Of a stretch of 64,000 bases of DNA, positions 34,192 to 47,230 are shown in pieces; position 1 is the stretch's first letter; each line of letters begins with the position of its first letter. Origin of the DNA: Pomacea canaliculata (taxonomy: Eukaryota; Mollusca; Gastropoda; Architaenioglossa; Ampullariidae); the NCBI RefSeq assembly GCF_003073045.1, contig NC_037590.1, forward strand, positions 37,750,751-37,814,750, read 5' to 3'. The notes beneath the pieces were generated by a model, which ran no database searches, was not told the DNA's origin, and worked only from the letters and a program-made list of their open reading frames with translations. The position numbers and the translations under genes were made by a program.

Positions 34192-36559
34192 GTTTCCTAG
34201 TCCGTGAAACACTCACGAAAGAAGTGAGCTGAAAGTTGAACATGAGTAATGTACACACTTTCCTTCTGGCTTCAAAAAGAGATTGAGTGCATCAAGGGCA
34301 TACACACATTCAAAGACGACCACTTTCCCTCGTTAATAATGCAAATGTTCATCAGTTAACTCTCTCGCTTCCGCGGGTAAGTAAGCTGATGTCTACGCTT
34401 CCTGTCTTACGTGCTCCATGCTGACAATGAGAGGGTTAACCAGCTCTACCGAAGCGAATCCCTTGCTCCCATTTCTTTCTACACCACAGTGTGTTTGAAA
34501 CAAAAGGTTTTGCATGATGTGAAGAATATAACTTATTTTTTCTCTTGTTTTTTTTTTTATTGTTTTGCTGCTGCTGCTGCATTGAAAACTTGATCTGTCT
34601 GTAGACATGGTCCACTGAGGGTTCTTTTCAACTGTGAATCCAGAGAGTTGTGTGTATATATACATATGTGTGAGTTCCTTTGTGTATACATGCGTGTGCG
34701 AGTGCGTTTATGCATGTTCAAGTGTGTTTCTGTGTGTGTGTGTGTGTGCATGCTCGCACGCGCGCGCGTGTGTGAGTGAATGAGAGATAGAGGACTACAT
34801 CGAAATTATTTTACTTTTTTTGTCGCTTTAGGAATGTAATTTTGTGGTATTTTTAATCCCCTTCATCGTCTACACAAACCTCTGGAATCCGCTTCCTCTT
34901 TACCAACAACAAAAATGAAAGCAAACCGTTAATCAGCTACGTAAGCGTCTATCACTCACCTGCACGGCCCCCGTGACTCAGCATAATCTCGCCGCTCCAT
35001 CTCACCTCACCTGTAATACCGCGCACTCTGACTTAAGTCAGTACAAGAACGGTGGTCAGGTGACACCTTGGCCATGTACACTCCTTCACCTGCCTCTCCT
35101 GATGAAGAGCTGATCACAGGTTAAGCCGCACACATCCTCAGTGGAGGAGCTTGACCATGTACTCTCCCCTACAAGCTGTAGAAATTCTGAAAAATAACGG
35201 CCTGTGATCTCTCCAGGGGGCAGGAAGTGTGCTGCTAAGTGTGCTTAACTGCGGGGAATGTTTTCCAGACAAAAAAAGGACTTGGCCCGGCGCTGGTCGA
35301 TGTCAGAACTCTTGGGCAATGGCGTGTGTGGCGCGCCCACTAGTCAGCAAGGGGCAGACAACTTTCCTCCCTCTCTCTCTCTCCCCTTCCCTCGTTTTTG
35401 TCCTCAACAGCTTCTGCGACTGGAACCGGTTAGAGTAGTTCTACTACTTCTATGATGAATCCAGAATGACTACTTCTTCCAAGACTAGAGATGTCTTCCT
35501 TCTGATTTCCCATCTGTCTGTTGTCTCATCTAGTATAGTGCATTTTGTAAAGTTGACGCTTCTGTTGGTCTGTCAGCCTCTCTTGCTACTCGATCATCTG
35601 TCTTCGACAACGAAGGACAAGCGAACACATTCACATGTGGACTAAACACATACGCGCGCATGTAGACAAACACGCTGGTAAAGATGTGAAATAATCACTA
35701 CCTTATGTGTTATAACAATGTTATCTACCCTGGTTAAGTTCCAGCTCAGTATGTCGTATGCTATAGTACCGGCTATGTCAGATATTCTAGCTTAGGCAGG
35801 CGTGTCCACGCATGTGCAAGCCATCGATCTGACTGCTTCCGTGTACAACTAGGAGCTGGTGTGATCTCCCTTGCGTGCAGGTAACCACGGTGAGTCCCGA
35901 GGCTGAGGCGGCGGGAGGAACACGAAATCAGGTGTGAGGAGGCTGTGGTGGTGGTGGTGGTGTACGGGAGGGAGTAGCCAAGATCTTTAGTGGACCAGTC
36001 AAGTCCTCCACGAATTCAGAAAAAAAGAAATCGATTTCTTTCCAGGACTAGACAAAGCGATATCATCAAACAAACGTTTGTACACAGTGATTTTAATTAG
36101 AGACAAGGCAGATATTGATTGCTTACCTTAACGCCATGCTCCATTATTGACCAGAATCACCCTCTCCCCATCTCTCACCCCCAAACAGTGTAAAAAATAA
36201 TGTATAAACAGACAAAGGTAGGCATTTAGAGTTACTCACTAGCTCACTTTTGATTTCTATAATGTTCTTACTTCTTAATTATTAACCCAGCCTCGTGCCA
36301 ATATCTCTCGAGTTCAAAGAATTGGCAATGCGTATTTTTCATATAGAAATAGAATAGTAAGTGGATAGTTTATTCCTTGTTACTCTTAGATGATCATAGG
36401 GCTGCAAGTGGCTATGTTGTCCTAGTCTCTGAAAACCAAAAGATGTGCTTTGTCACCCGTTGGCCACCAGCAGCACTCGGTGTGTTATTCGCTGTATACT
36501 ATTGACTGACCCAGTCCGTGCGTACCCGGGTATTTCATGAAGTCCCGAGGACTACATCG
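34192..36559. other. intergenic or upstream region of the GBD/FH3 gene
   Basis: No convincing exon. Contains GT/CG microsatellites (34727-34775), a (GGT)n patch near 35945 and several small GT-rich runs. A further 5' exon or the promoter of the GBD/FH3 gene may lie here, but no core promoter motif could be assigned with confidence. Confidence 0.4.
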
Positions 36560-36682
36560 CTCACCGTTCAGCCACCCGAAGTACAGTAATATGTGATTAC
36601 GACCCTCGTGCACTTTCACGAGCCTGTAGCACGAGGTCGTTAGCGGGCGGAAGGTCAACTTTTCATCCACCCGTTGAATACC
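36560..36682 (-). CDS. Candidate internal exon (VGIQRVDEKLTF ...)
   Basis: Minus strand. The acceptor GCTTGTGTGCAG precedes VGIQRVDEKLTFRPLTTSCY then RLVKVHEGRNHILLYFGWLN, and the exon ends at the donor AACG|GTGAGC in phase 1. The amino-acid composition looks like folded protein and both sites are consensus-like. No family was recognised and no partner exon with the matching phase was found. It could belong to the same locus as the secreted Cys-rich frame just upstream, or be a chance pairing. Confidence 0.35.
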
Positions 36683-36938
36683 GACCTGCACACAAGCACA
36701 ACACTGCAGGTGGACGTCAACAGCATCCCGTGTTCCAGTAGGCAAAAAAAAACAAACAAACTCGCCTTTAAATAAAATTTTCAAAAAATAAAAGTAAAAT
36801 TGAATGCCTATAATTCCTGGACTTTCTATATTTCTGCTCCCGAAATGCAATGTTTGAGCAACATTTTCTGAGAGACAAAAATATTTAAGTATGGTCATGA
36901 AAGACAAACATAGTTTCTTTAACGCTAAATAACATTTT

Positions 36939-37199
36939 TCACACGAGCTTCGACAGCTTGTGATTCACGCAGAATGTTTCTTGACAACCAGTCGTGCAAG
37001 TGGCCCCAAGTGACCCCAAGTAATGTTTCTTGGTCAGTGTTAGAGCGATCCGATCGCCATTGAAACAGTTTCTATAGATGGCATGCACACACTCCCAGGT
37101 AGTCTCAGCACGAGCTCTACAGTTGCAGACAAAGGGTACATCACACTGGAGTGTACAGAGAAATAGGAGAAAAGCAAATGGAGGACTTGTGTTGATCAT
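36939..37199 (-). CDS. Putative secreted cysteine-rich protein, 86 residues
   Basis: The minus-strand ATG at 37199 opens 86 codons to a TGA at 36939. The first 18 residues form a clear signal peptide (MINTSPPFAFLLFLCTLQ). The mature part has eight cysteines, at residues 19, 25, 27, 37, 45, 68, 72 and 77, spaced C-X5-C-X1-C-X9-C-X7-C-X22-C-X3-C-X4-C, enough for four disulfides. A basic segment (about 50-60) lies between the two halves. The sequence just inside the signal end (ACACTCCAG|TGT after a pyrimidine run) also fits a splice acceptor, so it could instead be a terminal exon of a larger secreted protein. No family was recognised and no function is claimed. Confidence 0.45.
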   Translation of the reverse strand: MINTSPPFAFLLFLCTLQCDVPFVCNCRARAETTWECVHAIYRNCFNGDRIALTLTKKHYLGSLGATCTTGCQETFCVNHKLSKLV

Positions 37200-37301
37200 A
37201 GAAAGCGATTTCCGTCTCTCGTGATCTTTGCCATGCAAATGCCGAGGTCGCACACGTTGGACAGGGTCACTGGGCCCAACGCACGTAAACTGCAATGACA
37301 T

Positions 37302-39094
37302 TGATGGCTAATTCTGATTTTTTAAATATTTTGTCCAAGATAATAACTGCCGTAGAGACCTCAAAGGTGCATTAGAGTGAGCGGTGGTCATAACTTCATG
37401 CCCGACAGGAATGTGCTATATAAGCTAAGGAAAACAAGTTTTAATAAAAATAAAACTTTACATTTAGCAGACATTCTCAAGATTTAGACTAACTAGTACA
37501 CAGCACAGGCCTGTATACGGGTCTTTTCAGTTTGTTATGTCTTTCTTGAATTCTTTATTTTAAATAAAAAAAACTTTCAGACGTTAGACTTCACGAGGCA
37601 TGGTATGAGAGATACCCGATTGTTTTTCATGTGGCTAGAACAAGAGATGATAACTTTCCTAGAATTTGATTTCCACGACAGCTTGCAGGCAGTGACCACC
37701 GACTATGGCCGTTGTGTTTGAACTGAAATGTTTACCTGCTTTTTATAAACAAAGCCGCCAGAGGGAATCAATAGCTCGAGGGAGTCACTGAGGAAGCAAA
37801 AACAATCTTCAGCCTCTCCATTCCGATACACAGCACTTCCTCCCAGGACCACGCTCACCCTCTAGAATCGTCTAGAGTACACCATCATTGCTAATAAGCG
37901 ATACGATGTGGAAAATATAAATTATTACAATTAAAGACATCATTGTATCTGGTGTAAACATAACTTCATCTTTTAACAGAAAAGCGTTAGAATAAAAATT
38001 GACAGATTAGGAAGACTTTAATGAACAGAAAAAGTCAGCTGGTGCATGCTTCACTTTCATGTTTGATTTACTTGTAAACTAAAAGTTTTCTCTGGATGCA
38101 TCTTGATCAATATAACAAAGAATCGGGCGAATTAAATAATTTAAAACAGTGAGAGGTTATATTCTTATTTTATAGATGTAATTGTTAATATCTTTATTGA
38201 GAAAACAACTTTGATTGCGGATAACGTAACTACCCAAACACACAAATGGGGAGATAACACGCGCTATCTCTTTTATGTGGCTTACGTCCCTTGGATCAGT
38301 TTATCTTTTTGACACTTGTTTAATAATAATAATAGGAACTTATAACGCACAGCATCACGACCAAGATAGATCGCACTGTCTGTGGAGACCACTAATGACA
38401 TTAGCAACAGCCTCTACCATCTGATCCAGGTTTTCACCAGTCTGTTTTGTTGGAATAACTGGGAAACTTTGTTCGATTCTGAATTTAAAACCTTTTCAAC
38501 TGTAATGAATTAGGATGATATAAAGAAAATTGAAACACTTTTCACCATTGTCATTTGTAGTTGTGTGTGTAGGGAGAAGTCGTTGGAGGAAGAAATGGAA
38601 ATACGTTCGTCTCCTTGTTTTTTGAAGCGCATGTAATCCCTCACCTCGCAACAACCTCTTATTTTTATGTATTTCTTGTAAGATATATCTGTGTGTGAGA
38701 GAGATGAATTTAAATGCTTCATATGGTGCAATTTCTTGTTCTAACGTTTGAGCAAAGCTCGGTAATATTCACTTTCCGTTCTTGATATATTCACGTGCAA
38801 ACATTCACCATGCACAGCATGAGGTCAAATCGCTGACCTTTGTAGACTGAAATATTCCCAAACATATTTATCTATACCACTTCTTCCATTGGCTTTACAA
38901 CTGGCGCAGCGTTACGTGTCCATGAACGATCCTGAAGTCTGTGTCGACGATGTGATGAAATAACATCTTGCAGTAAGCTTGCCGTGTCATTCGACCAAAC
39001 ATCTGCTGTAGTAGAGCTTTAAACTCCGGAGCCGATGGATATTGCTGGGGTGGAGTCAGTCTTTCTGTGGTTCGGATCGTCTGACATGCACTGT
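37302..39094. other. non-coding interval
   Basis: AT-rich. Short open frames only, without domains or splice support. Confidence 0.4.
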
Positions 39095-39186
39095 TGCAGT
39101 GGCGTAGGAACCAGGGGGCAGCGGGGGCAGCCCCCCCCCAAGGAAAATACAGGGGGGCAGGAATATCCTTTTGCCCCCCCCCCCAA
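39095..39186 (+). mobile_element. Possible hAT-type element end fragment
   Basis: CAGTGGCGTAGGAACCAGGG followed by G- and C-runs resembles the CAGTGGCGTAG...GGGG terminal repeats of some hAT elements. No matching inverted end was located, so this would be a solitary fragment. Confidence 0.35.
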
Positions 39187-42100
39187 TTATTGAGACGTAA
39201 TTCCTCACAAAGAGCAAAGAACTGAAGAAGGTAGTGGAACGTAGAGAGGAGACGGTCACCACCGTCACAAAAGCGAGCCCTGAGGCAAGTGGAGCTCTAA
39301 CACCTCTGACGATCAGATCGGGGACAGTCCGTTGGTCTTGTTTGCCATGCTAATTGCAGCTGTGTTGAAGCCTGAGTGAAGAAAGCAGCCGGACAAGTAC
39401 ATCGGTACATCGAGTGTCGTCTCCCTCCCCCCTCCCACCATAATGCGACGCCTTTTTCTTTGGCGGTTTTCGTTTGACCAACATAAAACATCCCCCACCC
39501 ACTCCTGTCACCCACGGTGTGTGACCGAGTTGACTGCTTGGCCTGTGCATGCGCGCATGTGTGCATAGTGTGTGCGCGCTGGTGTATATGTGCAGAGCTG
39601 GAATGTGCGAGCAACAACCGTTTGGGAATATGCGAGGACAAGAAAGCTGCCAGCCTGGCGTTACGAACCTTGGTCTTCTTGCTCTTCTTTGATTCCTTGT
39701 GTGACAAATGTCATCAGTCAGTTAAATGTAGACTGAACATCAGCTAGGCGTGGTAGAGTGTCGTGTCCTCCACCAATTAAAGACACTGAGAGAAAAACCT
39801 CTGAAGATGTATAATTAACTTGATCCTAACAGAGAAATTGCATGTTGGCCATTGTTCATGAGAAACTCATCCATTAACTTGCCTTTCGAGCACGATTTAT
39901 TATATGATCGTCACTACAAGAATGCTTATGATCTCAAACCAAAGAGTGGGTACCGTTTTGCACCCTGTGAGGGGCTCCCAACCAATCGAGAATCGTGCGC
40001 GATCTTCATAGATGTGTGGTGGTCTGCGCGTTCAACCTACTGACCGGAAAATGATTTGTGGTTTTCGATGATGTACATGTAAAGCTGTTTGGCCATTCTA
40101 TGTACCAAATTATTTTCTCGCAGGCCGCCATTACACTCATTTCAAAACATGACAGATTTTTTTACATACATGCGACATGGCACTTTCCTTTCCCACCATG
40201 TACTCTGCTGTCTCCTCCATGACCGACAGAAGGTCTTAATTAGTTAAATACATCCCCCCTCCCCCCGCGTGTTATGCCAACATGTCCCTTTTATGTTTAT
40301 CTACACTTATTATATATGATTGTATTTTGACATGACATTAAAGTGAGCAGAGCTGAGTATTCAGCTGACGTTTTCATTCATCCTTAAATTTTAGTATTTA
40401 CCACCCATGAACATATCCTCCTTTTTTTTTTTGTTGTTGTTGTCTGTTTTGGGCCAGAGTGGTTGATGCACAAAAAATTAGTTTTTTAACAGTCTATATT
40501 GTTTCTCTAATTGTTGTATTATTTGTATATTCTTTTATTTGTTTTATATATTTTATTATACAAATATGTAAGGTTGCGTCAGTGGATTATGTAGCAATTC
40601 AACCTCTACCGACAGTACGCCAGATATTGCTCATTCATGATTTGACGAAATCGGGTGACCAGACGTTTAAAAAGAAAGATATACTAAATGAGAGTGATGG
40701 TTGTCACAAACCTGCTGCGCATATTTTTACATGTTTGGTTTTTTTTTGAGTAGGAAGAGAAGGGGAAAAGTAACGGAGAGGGAGTGTTGAACAGACGCAA
40801 TTACTTCGAGTGCGCGCCAAACGCAGGGGTTATGGCCGGCGGGCTTGTTATTTGTTGTTTTTTCTTTTTTTTAATGTCAACTAGGTTTGAATAGGTTGTT
40901 TGTTACGAGAACAAAGAAAGGTGATTGGGATGTGTTGTGTGACTTTTCCTTGACGGGGCGGGAGAAGACAGTCTCCCGGTGTCATGCAGGGCTCCGGACG
41001 TTTTGTTTGCAACAAGTCTTGAACCGGACCTTGGTGTTGTATCCTACTGGACTGTACACATCCTTTGTGTTTGGACAATTTTGGTATTAACAAGTCCTTG
41101 AACAAATTGTGTTATTTAACAATCCTGAACAGAATTGAATTTAGCCTTGACTGGACTGGGCACATCCTGACCAGTTTGTATCTTTGAGGTTGAGGTTATC
41201 CTTTGTTGTTGTTCGGTGAGCGTGTGTAATGTTGAAGAAGTTAAGTTTTTGAAATTGCCATTTAGTAAAGAGTTTGTCTCCAGGGTGTTGTGGGTTTTGG
41301 TTTCTCCACTTTTTTGTTTGATCTCCGCATTCATCGTATCGCCTCGGGCTCACCAACCAGAGCTGAAATAGTAAAATAACTTCAGAAGAGCATCGGTGTC
41401 AGTGAAACTTTGTTTACTTTCAAGTGTCGACATATTGTGTTCCTGACAGTGGAAAACTTGGTTATATTTCTAATAGGATATCTTGGTTACATTTTCAAGT
41501 GGAATTTTTTTTTTTAGAGGGAGGGGAATGAAATGTCGGAAGGAACAAAGATGTTTTGACAGGGAAGTTTCGGACTGTGGGTTCGGAAATTGAATTGTTT
41601 TGTGCATGACCATCTTGAAGTGCAAACATTCTCATATAAATATATTAGAGAGTCGAAATATTTTGCCAAACACATCAACTTGATCTTATTTGTAATTAAC
41701 CATTGATGCTAGGTGGATAGTTTCTCTGACAAAATCAACTTTTTAAAAAATGTACAATTTAATCTACATGTCAGGTTCCAAATTAAAATGACAACATGAC
41801 TAGACATTAGTTAGCTTATAGTTTACTTATTTTATGAAAAAATAGTATTTTAAAACAAACTTACCACAGACAGTCACAATAATGTCTGGGTTTACTTCGT
41901 GTACCGTGCTGCTCATGTAGGTGTAATATTTACTGTATCTTTGACACTTGACACTATTACCCAGGTGTCTTCTTCACACCATTGAAGTATGTTATATATC
42001 TTTTTTTAACAATTTGCTATTAATTTATATCTGATATCTGATATCTGCATACGACATCTCTCAAGGATACCGTTTTTATTTTTTTTCGTTTATTCGAACT

Positions 42101-42189
42101 ATCTACGTTGTCTTTCTGGAGGTGTTCTAAATGAAGTTTTATTCATCTCTTAAAGAGTATCCTTTTCTCTTTCTCTTCTTCTTCTAGCA
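39187..42189. other. non-coding interval
   Basis: AT-rich sequence with GT-rich patches (39545-39580) and poly-T or poly-C runs. No gene recognised. Confidence 0.4.
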
Positions 42190-42800
42190 CGCCGTCCACC
42201 AATGTGGTCCCGCTCTACAGTCTGACAGAGCGGGGGCGAGGGCAAATGCTCGTGGTTCCCCGACATGGAAGAAAAACTGCGTACCTAGTCAATGATTCCA
42301 CTGGTGTGTGAAGGCGCCATCACTCATGCCACTTCGGCGTGTCATTTCCGCGCACCACTTCTCTCCGGGGAAGGCTATTGATGGATGTTTGAGCGGTGGG
42401 CGACGGAGTGTACATCGGGGGAGCTCGTACCCCGAAGTCGCGGCGTTCGACGAGCTGCTGCACTTTTACTCCGCACAAATCAGCCCGGACGTCAGGTCGT
42501 GCACGGGCGCCCCCTGGCCACGAGAACTGACCGCCTCATTAGGCGCACCGTGTCGCCTGCGCGTCGCACCCGTGCCCCCCCAAAAAAAAAAAAAAGAAAC
42601 TGGGGGCCCCCCGCCGCCCCGGGTTTCCTCCCGTGGGCGGGCCGGCCACTGTTTGACTATGCGGTCCGCCCGCGGGCCCAACTGGCCAAGTGCAAGGCCT
42701 CGGCGAGCAGTAATCGCGCACTCCCGACCTAATTGGTAATCGAACCCCGACCCCCATCCGCTGATTGCTGCGCGCGCGTCTGGATACGTCACGTGGTGTG
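42190..42800. other. GC/CpG-rich patch of unknown nature
   Basis: About 600 bp much richer in G, C and CpG than its surroundings, with overlapping open frames on both strands that arise from low stop-codon density. A reversed tRNA B-box-like GGGGTTCGATTACC sits near 42740 and a run of 13 A at 42584-42596. It could be a CpG-rich promoter or a GC-rich repeat; no exon or transposon ends were identified. Confidence 0.4.
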
Positions 42801-44589
42801 TCGACTGGTAACATCACCATTTCTTCACCTTTCAACTGGCGCTCGATTGAACGCCGCATATTTTTACGACCGGGTATTCGCGCCCTCACACGTCACGCTG
42901 ACTACCTCGGGCAATCAAAAGTTGTAGGCATTGTTAATGTGAGCATAGCCAAGACGCATCGATATTAGCCAATTCTAAAAATCTGGATCATCACTTATCG
43001 AGTTATGTCACTACATGTTCATTTAACCTGATTTTATTTTTATCCATTTTTCCTTTCCATTTAAATGGGAATGTTAGTTAGGATAATGCAAAAGTTAAAG
43101 GTATTATTCCCCAGATCAGGGAGATTTCGTGTTCTGAAGTTACTGCATTGGTCACTGGTTGGCCTGTGGATTAGATTCTGCTTCCCCCACCCACTCTCCA
43201 TCCTGCTCATTCGTTTTCGTTACATAATAAAAGTGGCTACCTTATTTATTATCTTTATAACTTGACAGATGATAAAGTTTGGACGGTAAAGCTTTGATCG
43301 CTCCACGGGACGTAACGCAGACATGAGAGCCCTTCGGCCGTAGGCTACAGGGGGAGTCGAGGAACTTCAGGAAAATGGCTTCTGGGGAAGAGATGGAAAT
43401 GAGAAATGTATGTTCAAGATCCAGATGATCTAGGTAGAAATGTAGTTGCCATGACGAACGCTCGGTAGGTAGAAGGTATTCGAATATTAACGCTCTGTAG
43501 GTAGGCCTGTAGTCCAGATGTAACTTGCTTTCACATGATTTTCATAGACTTACAAATTGTGGAAGCAGCACACACACACACACAACCCACTATCTTTTTA
43601 GTCTTCTTTGTCTCCTAGGCCCCAACCTACCACCCCAGCGGATCCGTTCTGGCCGAGGAGCTTCCTCTGGCGTCTCGAACCCTGCTTTCATCTGTGGTTT
43701 AAGTCCAGAGACTTGTGTTGTTGTGTTGTTTTTTTATAACTCTTATCTTGCTTATAAAATTCATTCTATATTTATTGTGTCTTAACCTTACACTCAGTCT
43801 ATGCAAAAACTTATTAAAAACATTTACTAAAAAAATCGGCCGGCGCTCTCCTTGCGTATGTAATGGAGCAAGCAGACTGAAGATCGTGGAATCAGGAAAC
43901 TTGCAGTGTACGCTGAAGTCACAATGTCTTAAGGACACAATAAAAACACGTTAATGCTTGTACAAAGTGATTTTTGAGTCGGGTGAGTCCCGTTTGTGTC
44001 CTGGATGAACCGTAGCACGGACGAACTCGTGTCGCGTATCATGGGTCAGCTGGAACTATTCGCTCCCTTGTCTTGCTTGTGGTCTTGCCGTCCACACAAA
44101 GTCCTCGACATTATGGGAGCAACCAGAACGTGGAGGGTCGGGGCGCCATCTTGTCACTTTATGTCTTGTTGGTGTTCTTCTGTAGGGTACTGTTGTCCTC
44201 TGATGTCCGCCATTGACTGGGCAGCAACTCTGACCACGCGTACCAATGATGCTGGAGAGGGATCGGGTAGTGTGCCGTCTGTTCACCCGATCGTGTTCAC
44301 TTCCATTGATGTATGACGTGTGATGTTCCTGGTTCTTAGGCTTTCTTTGGGACCAGTAGCACGTGTTTGGGGCAGTTCGTGCATAGTCATCTTCTTAAAC
44401 AGCAGGCTCGTTGTCGATGGACGTCACCGGTGTGTGGACGTGTGCGTCCGGTCACGGATTTGTAACGGGCGAACTGACTTTCACCGAACTTGTAGACACT
44501 TGTGAGTTAACGCGTTATAGCCTGTGGATAAAGACGAGGTGTTGAAGACTGAAAAGTGTAAGTGTTCAAATTAACAGTACAAATAAAAA
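42801..44589. other. non-coding interval
   Basis: Contains a CA microsatellite (43571-43583). A 106-codon plus-strand frame at 43996-44316 is Cys/Trp-rich without a recognised domain. No gene called. Confidence 0.4.
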
Positions 44590-45815
44590 AGTGTGTGACG
44601 GAGTGAGTGAGTGAGTGTGAGCGGATGAGTTGGGAGTGATGTGACGGATGTGAGTGATGTGAGTACAGTAAGTGAGGAGGAGGGAGTGGTTAGTGTATGT
44701 GATTGTGAGTGATGAGTGAGTGAGTGAGTGAGTGAGTAGTGCGGACGTGATTAGTGGGAATCATCCCCCGTGTGATGTTGGAGTGTTATTGTGAGTTGAT
44801 GTTGTGGGGAGGAGTGAGTTGAGTGGTGATGTGTGTGCGTATCTGAGTGTATTGTGAGTGAGTGATAGCTGAGTGATGGATGTTGTGAGTGAGTGATGTG
44901 AGGGTAGTGATTGATGATGAGTGATGTGTTGTTGAGTGAGTTTGTGAGTGAGTGAGTTCGATGCATGTGAGATGAGGGAGTGATGAGTGAGTGAGTGAGT
45001 GATGTGAGCTGAGTGAGTGAGTGAGTGGTGAGTGAGGTGAGTGACTGTGCAGTGAGTGAGTGGAGTGAACTGAGTGAGGACGTGATGAGTGATAGGACTG
45101 ACGTGAGTGAGTGAGTGAGTGAGTGAGTGAGTGAGGAGTTGAGTGAGCGTGAGTATTTTGCGTGAGGAGTGAGTGAGTGGTGACGGACGTATGAGGAGTA
45201 TGCTGTAGTGATGAGTGAGTTGAGTGGTGAGTGATGTGAGTGAGTAGTGACGTGAGTGAGGATGATGAGTGACGTGATGAGTGACGTGAGTGAGGGATGA
45301 TGGTGAGTGAGTGGTGATGAGGAGTGAGTACGTGAGTGAGTAGTGGATGCGTGGTAGGGAGGAGTGATGAGTGAGTAGTGATTGAGTGAGTGAGGTGATT
45401 GAGTGATGTGGACGTGAGTGAGCTCGAGTGAGTTGTGTGATGTGCAGTGAGTGATTGAGTGAGTGAGTGAGTGAGTGAGGAGTGAGAGGAGTGAGTGAGT
45501 GAGTGAGTGACGTGAGTGAGTGAGTGAGTGAGTGATGTGAGTGAGTGAGTGAGACTGGAGTGAGTGATGATGATTCGGTGAGTGAGTGCAGGAGTGAGTG
45601 ATGAGTGAGAGGAGTGGAGGAGTGACGTGAGTGATGAGTGAGTGACGTGAGTGAGTGAGTGAGTGAGTGAGTGATGTGAGTGAGTGGTCATGTAGTGATG
45701 TGAGGGTGATGAGTATGAGTTATGAGTTGAGGAGTGAGTGAGGTGAGTTGAGTGAGTGAGTGATGATGAGTGAGTGAGTGAGTGTGAGGATGGTAGTGAT
45801 GTGAGTGACCCTCAG
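44590..45815 (+). repeat. Degenerate (GTGA)n array, left block
   Basis: Plus-strand sequence is almost wholly GTGAGTGA units with frequent 1-2 bp indels and substitutions (GTGATGAG, GACGTGAG). On the minus strand it reads (CTCA)n, giving a 301-codon LTHS open frame that is an artefact of the repeat. On the plus strand the perfect repeat has a TGA stop every 12 bases. Confidence 0.95.
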
Positions 45816-47230
45816 AGGATGACTCACTTACTCACACTCAGTTCAGAGTGCTACCACTCAGCTCACTACTCCTTTGCAACTCCAGTTTTCGAACTCATCC
45901 TCACGCTCATACCACTCCCTCACACGCACTCCTCATCACCTCATTCACTCACTCACTACTCCCCTCACCTCATCAGCGGACTCACTCCGTGTTCACATCC
46001 ACCTCACTCACTCAGTCTTGTGCACCCCTCCCTCACCACCTCACTCCAACTCGCGACTCACCTCACTCACTCATCAGCTCCACATCAGCTCATCTCCTCC
46101 TCACGCATCACTACTCCACACACCCTCCTCACTCCTCCCCTCCGTGAACTCGTGACGACGCATCACTTCCATCCCCTCACTCACTACTCCACCGACACTC
46201 CACTCACACTCATCACTCACTCACTCACCCTCACCACTCACTCACTCACACTCCATCTCCTCACTCCCTCCGCATTCCACTCCTCACTCACCACCTCACC
46301 TCATCACCACCGACTCACTCATCGCAACCACTCACTCATCAGTCGACTCACTCGTCCACTGCACTCACTTACTCACGTCACTCCCATCACCACTCATCAC
46401 TCACTTCTACGACATCCTCCCTCCACGACCACGCACGTCGACTCATGTCAACTCATCACTATCACCAGCACGCCAGCTCATCACCACGCACGCACGCACT
46501 CTTGACACTCAGTGACCATCATCACTCAGTGAAGCTTCACCCATCACAGCAAGCACAGCGTCGACACGCAACTCACTCACGCTCACTCACTCCAGTCACG
46601 CATTCAGCCCGCACTACGCACTACCACGCCCACCATCAACGCCTTCAAGCACACCTCCCACGCACGACACTCCCACGCACCGCACGCACCGCTACGCAAC
46701 ACTCACCGACACCACGCACTCCCACGACACGCACGCATCACCCACACACACCACCACTGCCCACCACCAACAGGACCACTCACGCACACCCACTACCCTC
46801 ACGTCCTCTAATCACCACGGACCACCCAGCACCCTCACACCCCCGCCCGCCTCCTACCCACCACTCGACTGCACACAGGCGCCATCTCACCACGACTCAC
46901 CACGACACGCAGTACACCCACCCAGTACAGCGCCCAGCTAGTCAATCACCCACTCGCACACGCGTGCTACACACTCAGAGCCACCCCACCCCCCCACACC
47001 CACCCCACGCGCTACACATCACACCCCAACCGTCGACACCCCCACCACCACCACCCCCCACTTGCCCCACCCGCTGACCCGCGTCATGCACACCTGCCCA
47101 CGCCTGTGCCTGCACCACCCGTAGTGAACCCCCCCCCCGCGTCGACCCCCCCCCACACAGTGACTGACTACCCCCGGACCCGCGTGCCACCCCACGTCGC
47201 ACCCGCGTGAGGCCAGCCTGCCTGCACCGT
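45816..47230 (-). repeat. Inverted (CTCA)n block, grading into C-rich degenerate repeat
   Basis: The repeat switches strand here: the plus strand now reads CTCACTCA. From about 46440 to 47200 it degrades into CACGCACGCAC and CCACCCC runs. This is the same tetranucleotide in opposite orientation, with much higher divergence. Open frames of 243 and 210 codons are repeat artefacts. Confidence 0.9.

Noticed and set aside
43996..44316. 106-codon plus-strand frame rich in Cys and Trp
   Set aside because: Irregular composition, no signal peptide at the start and no family resemblance; not enough to call a gene.
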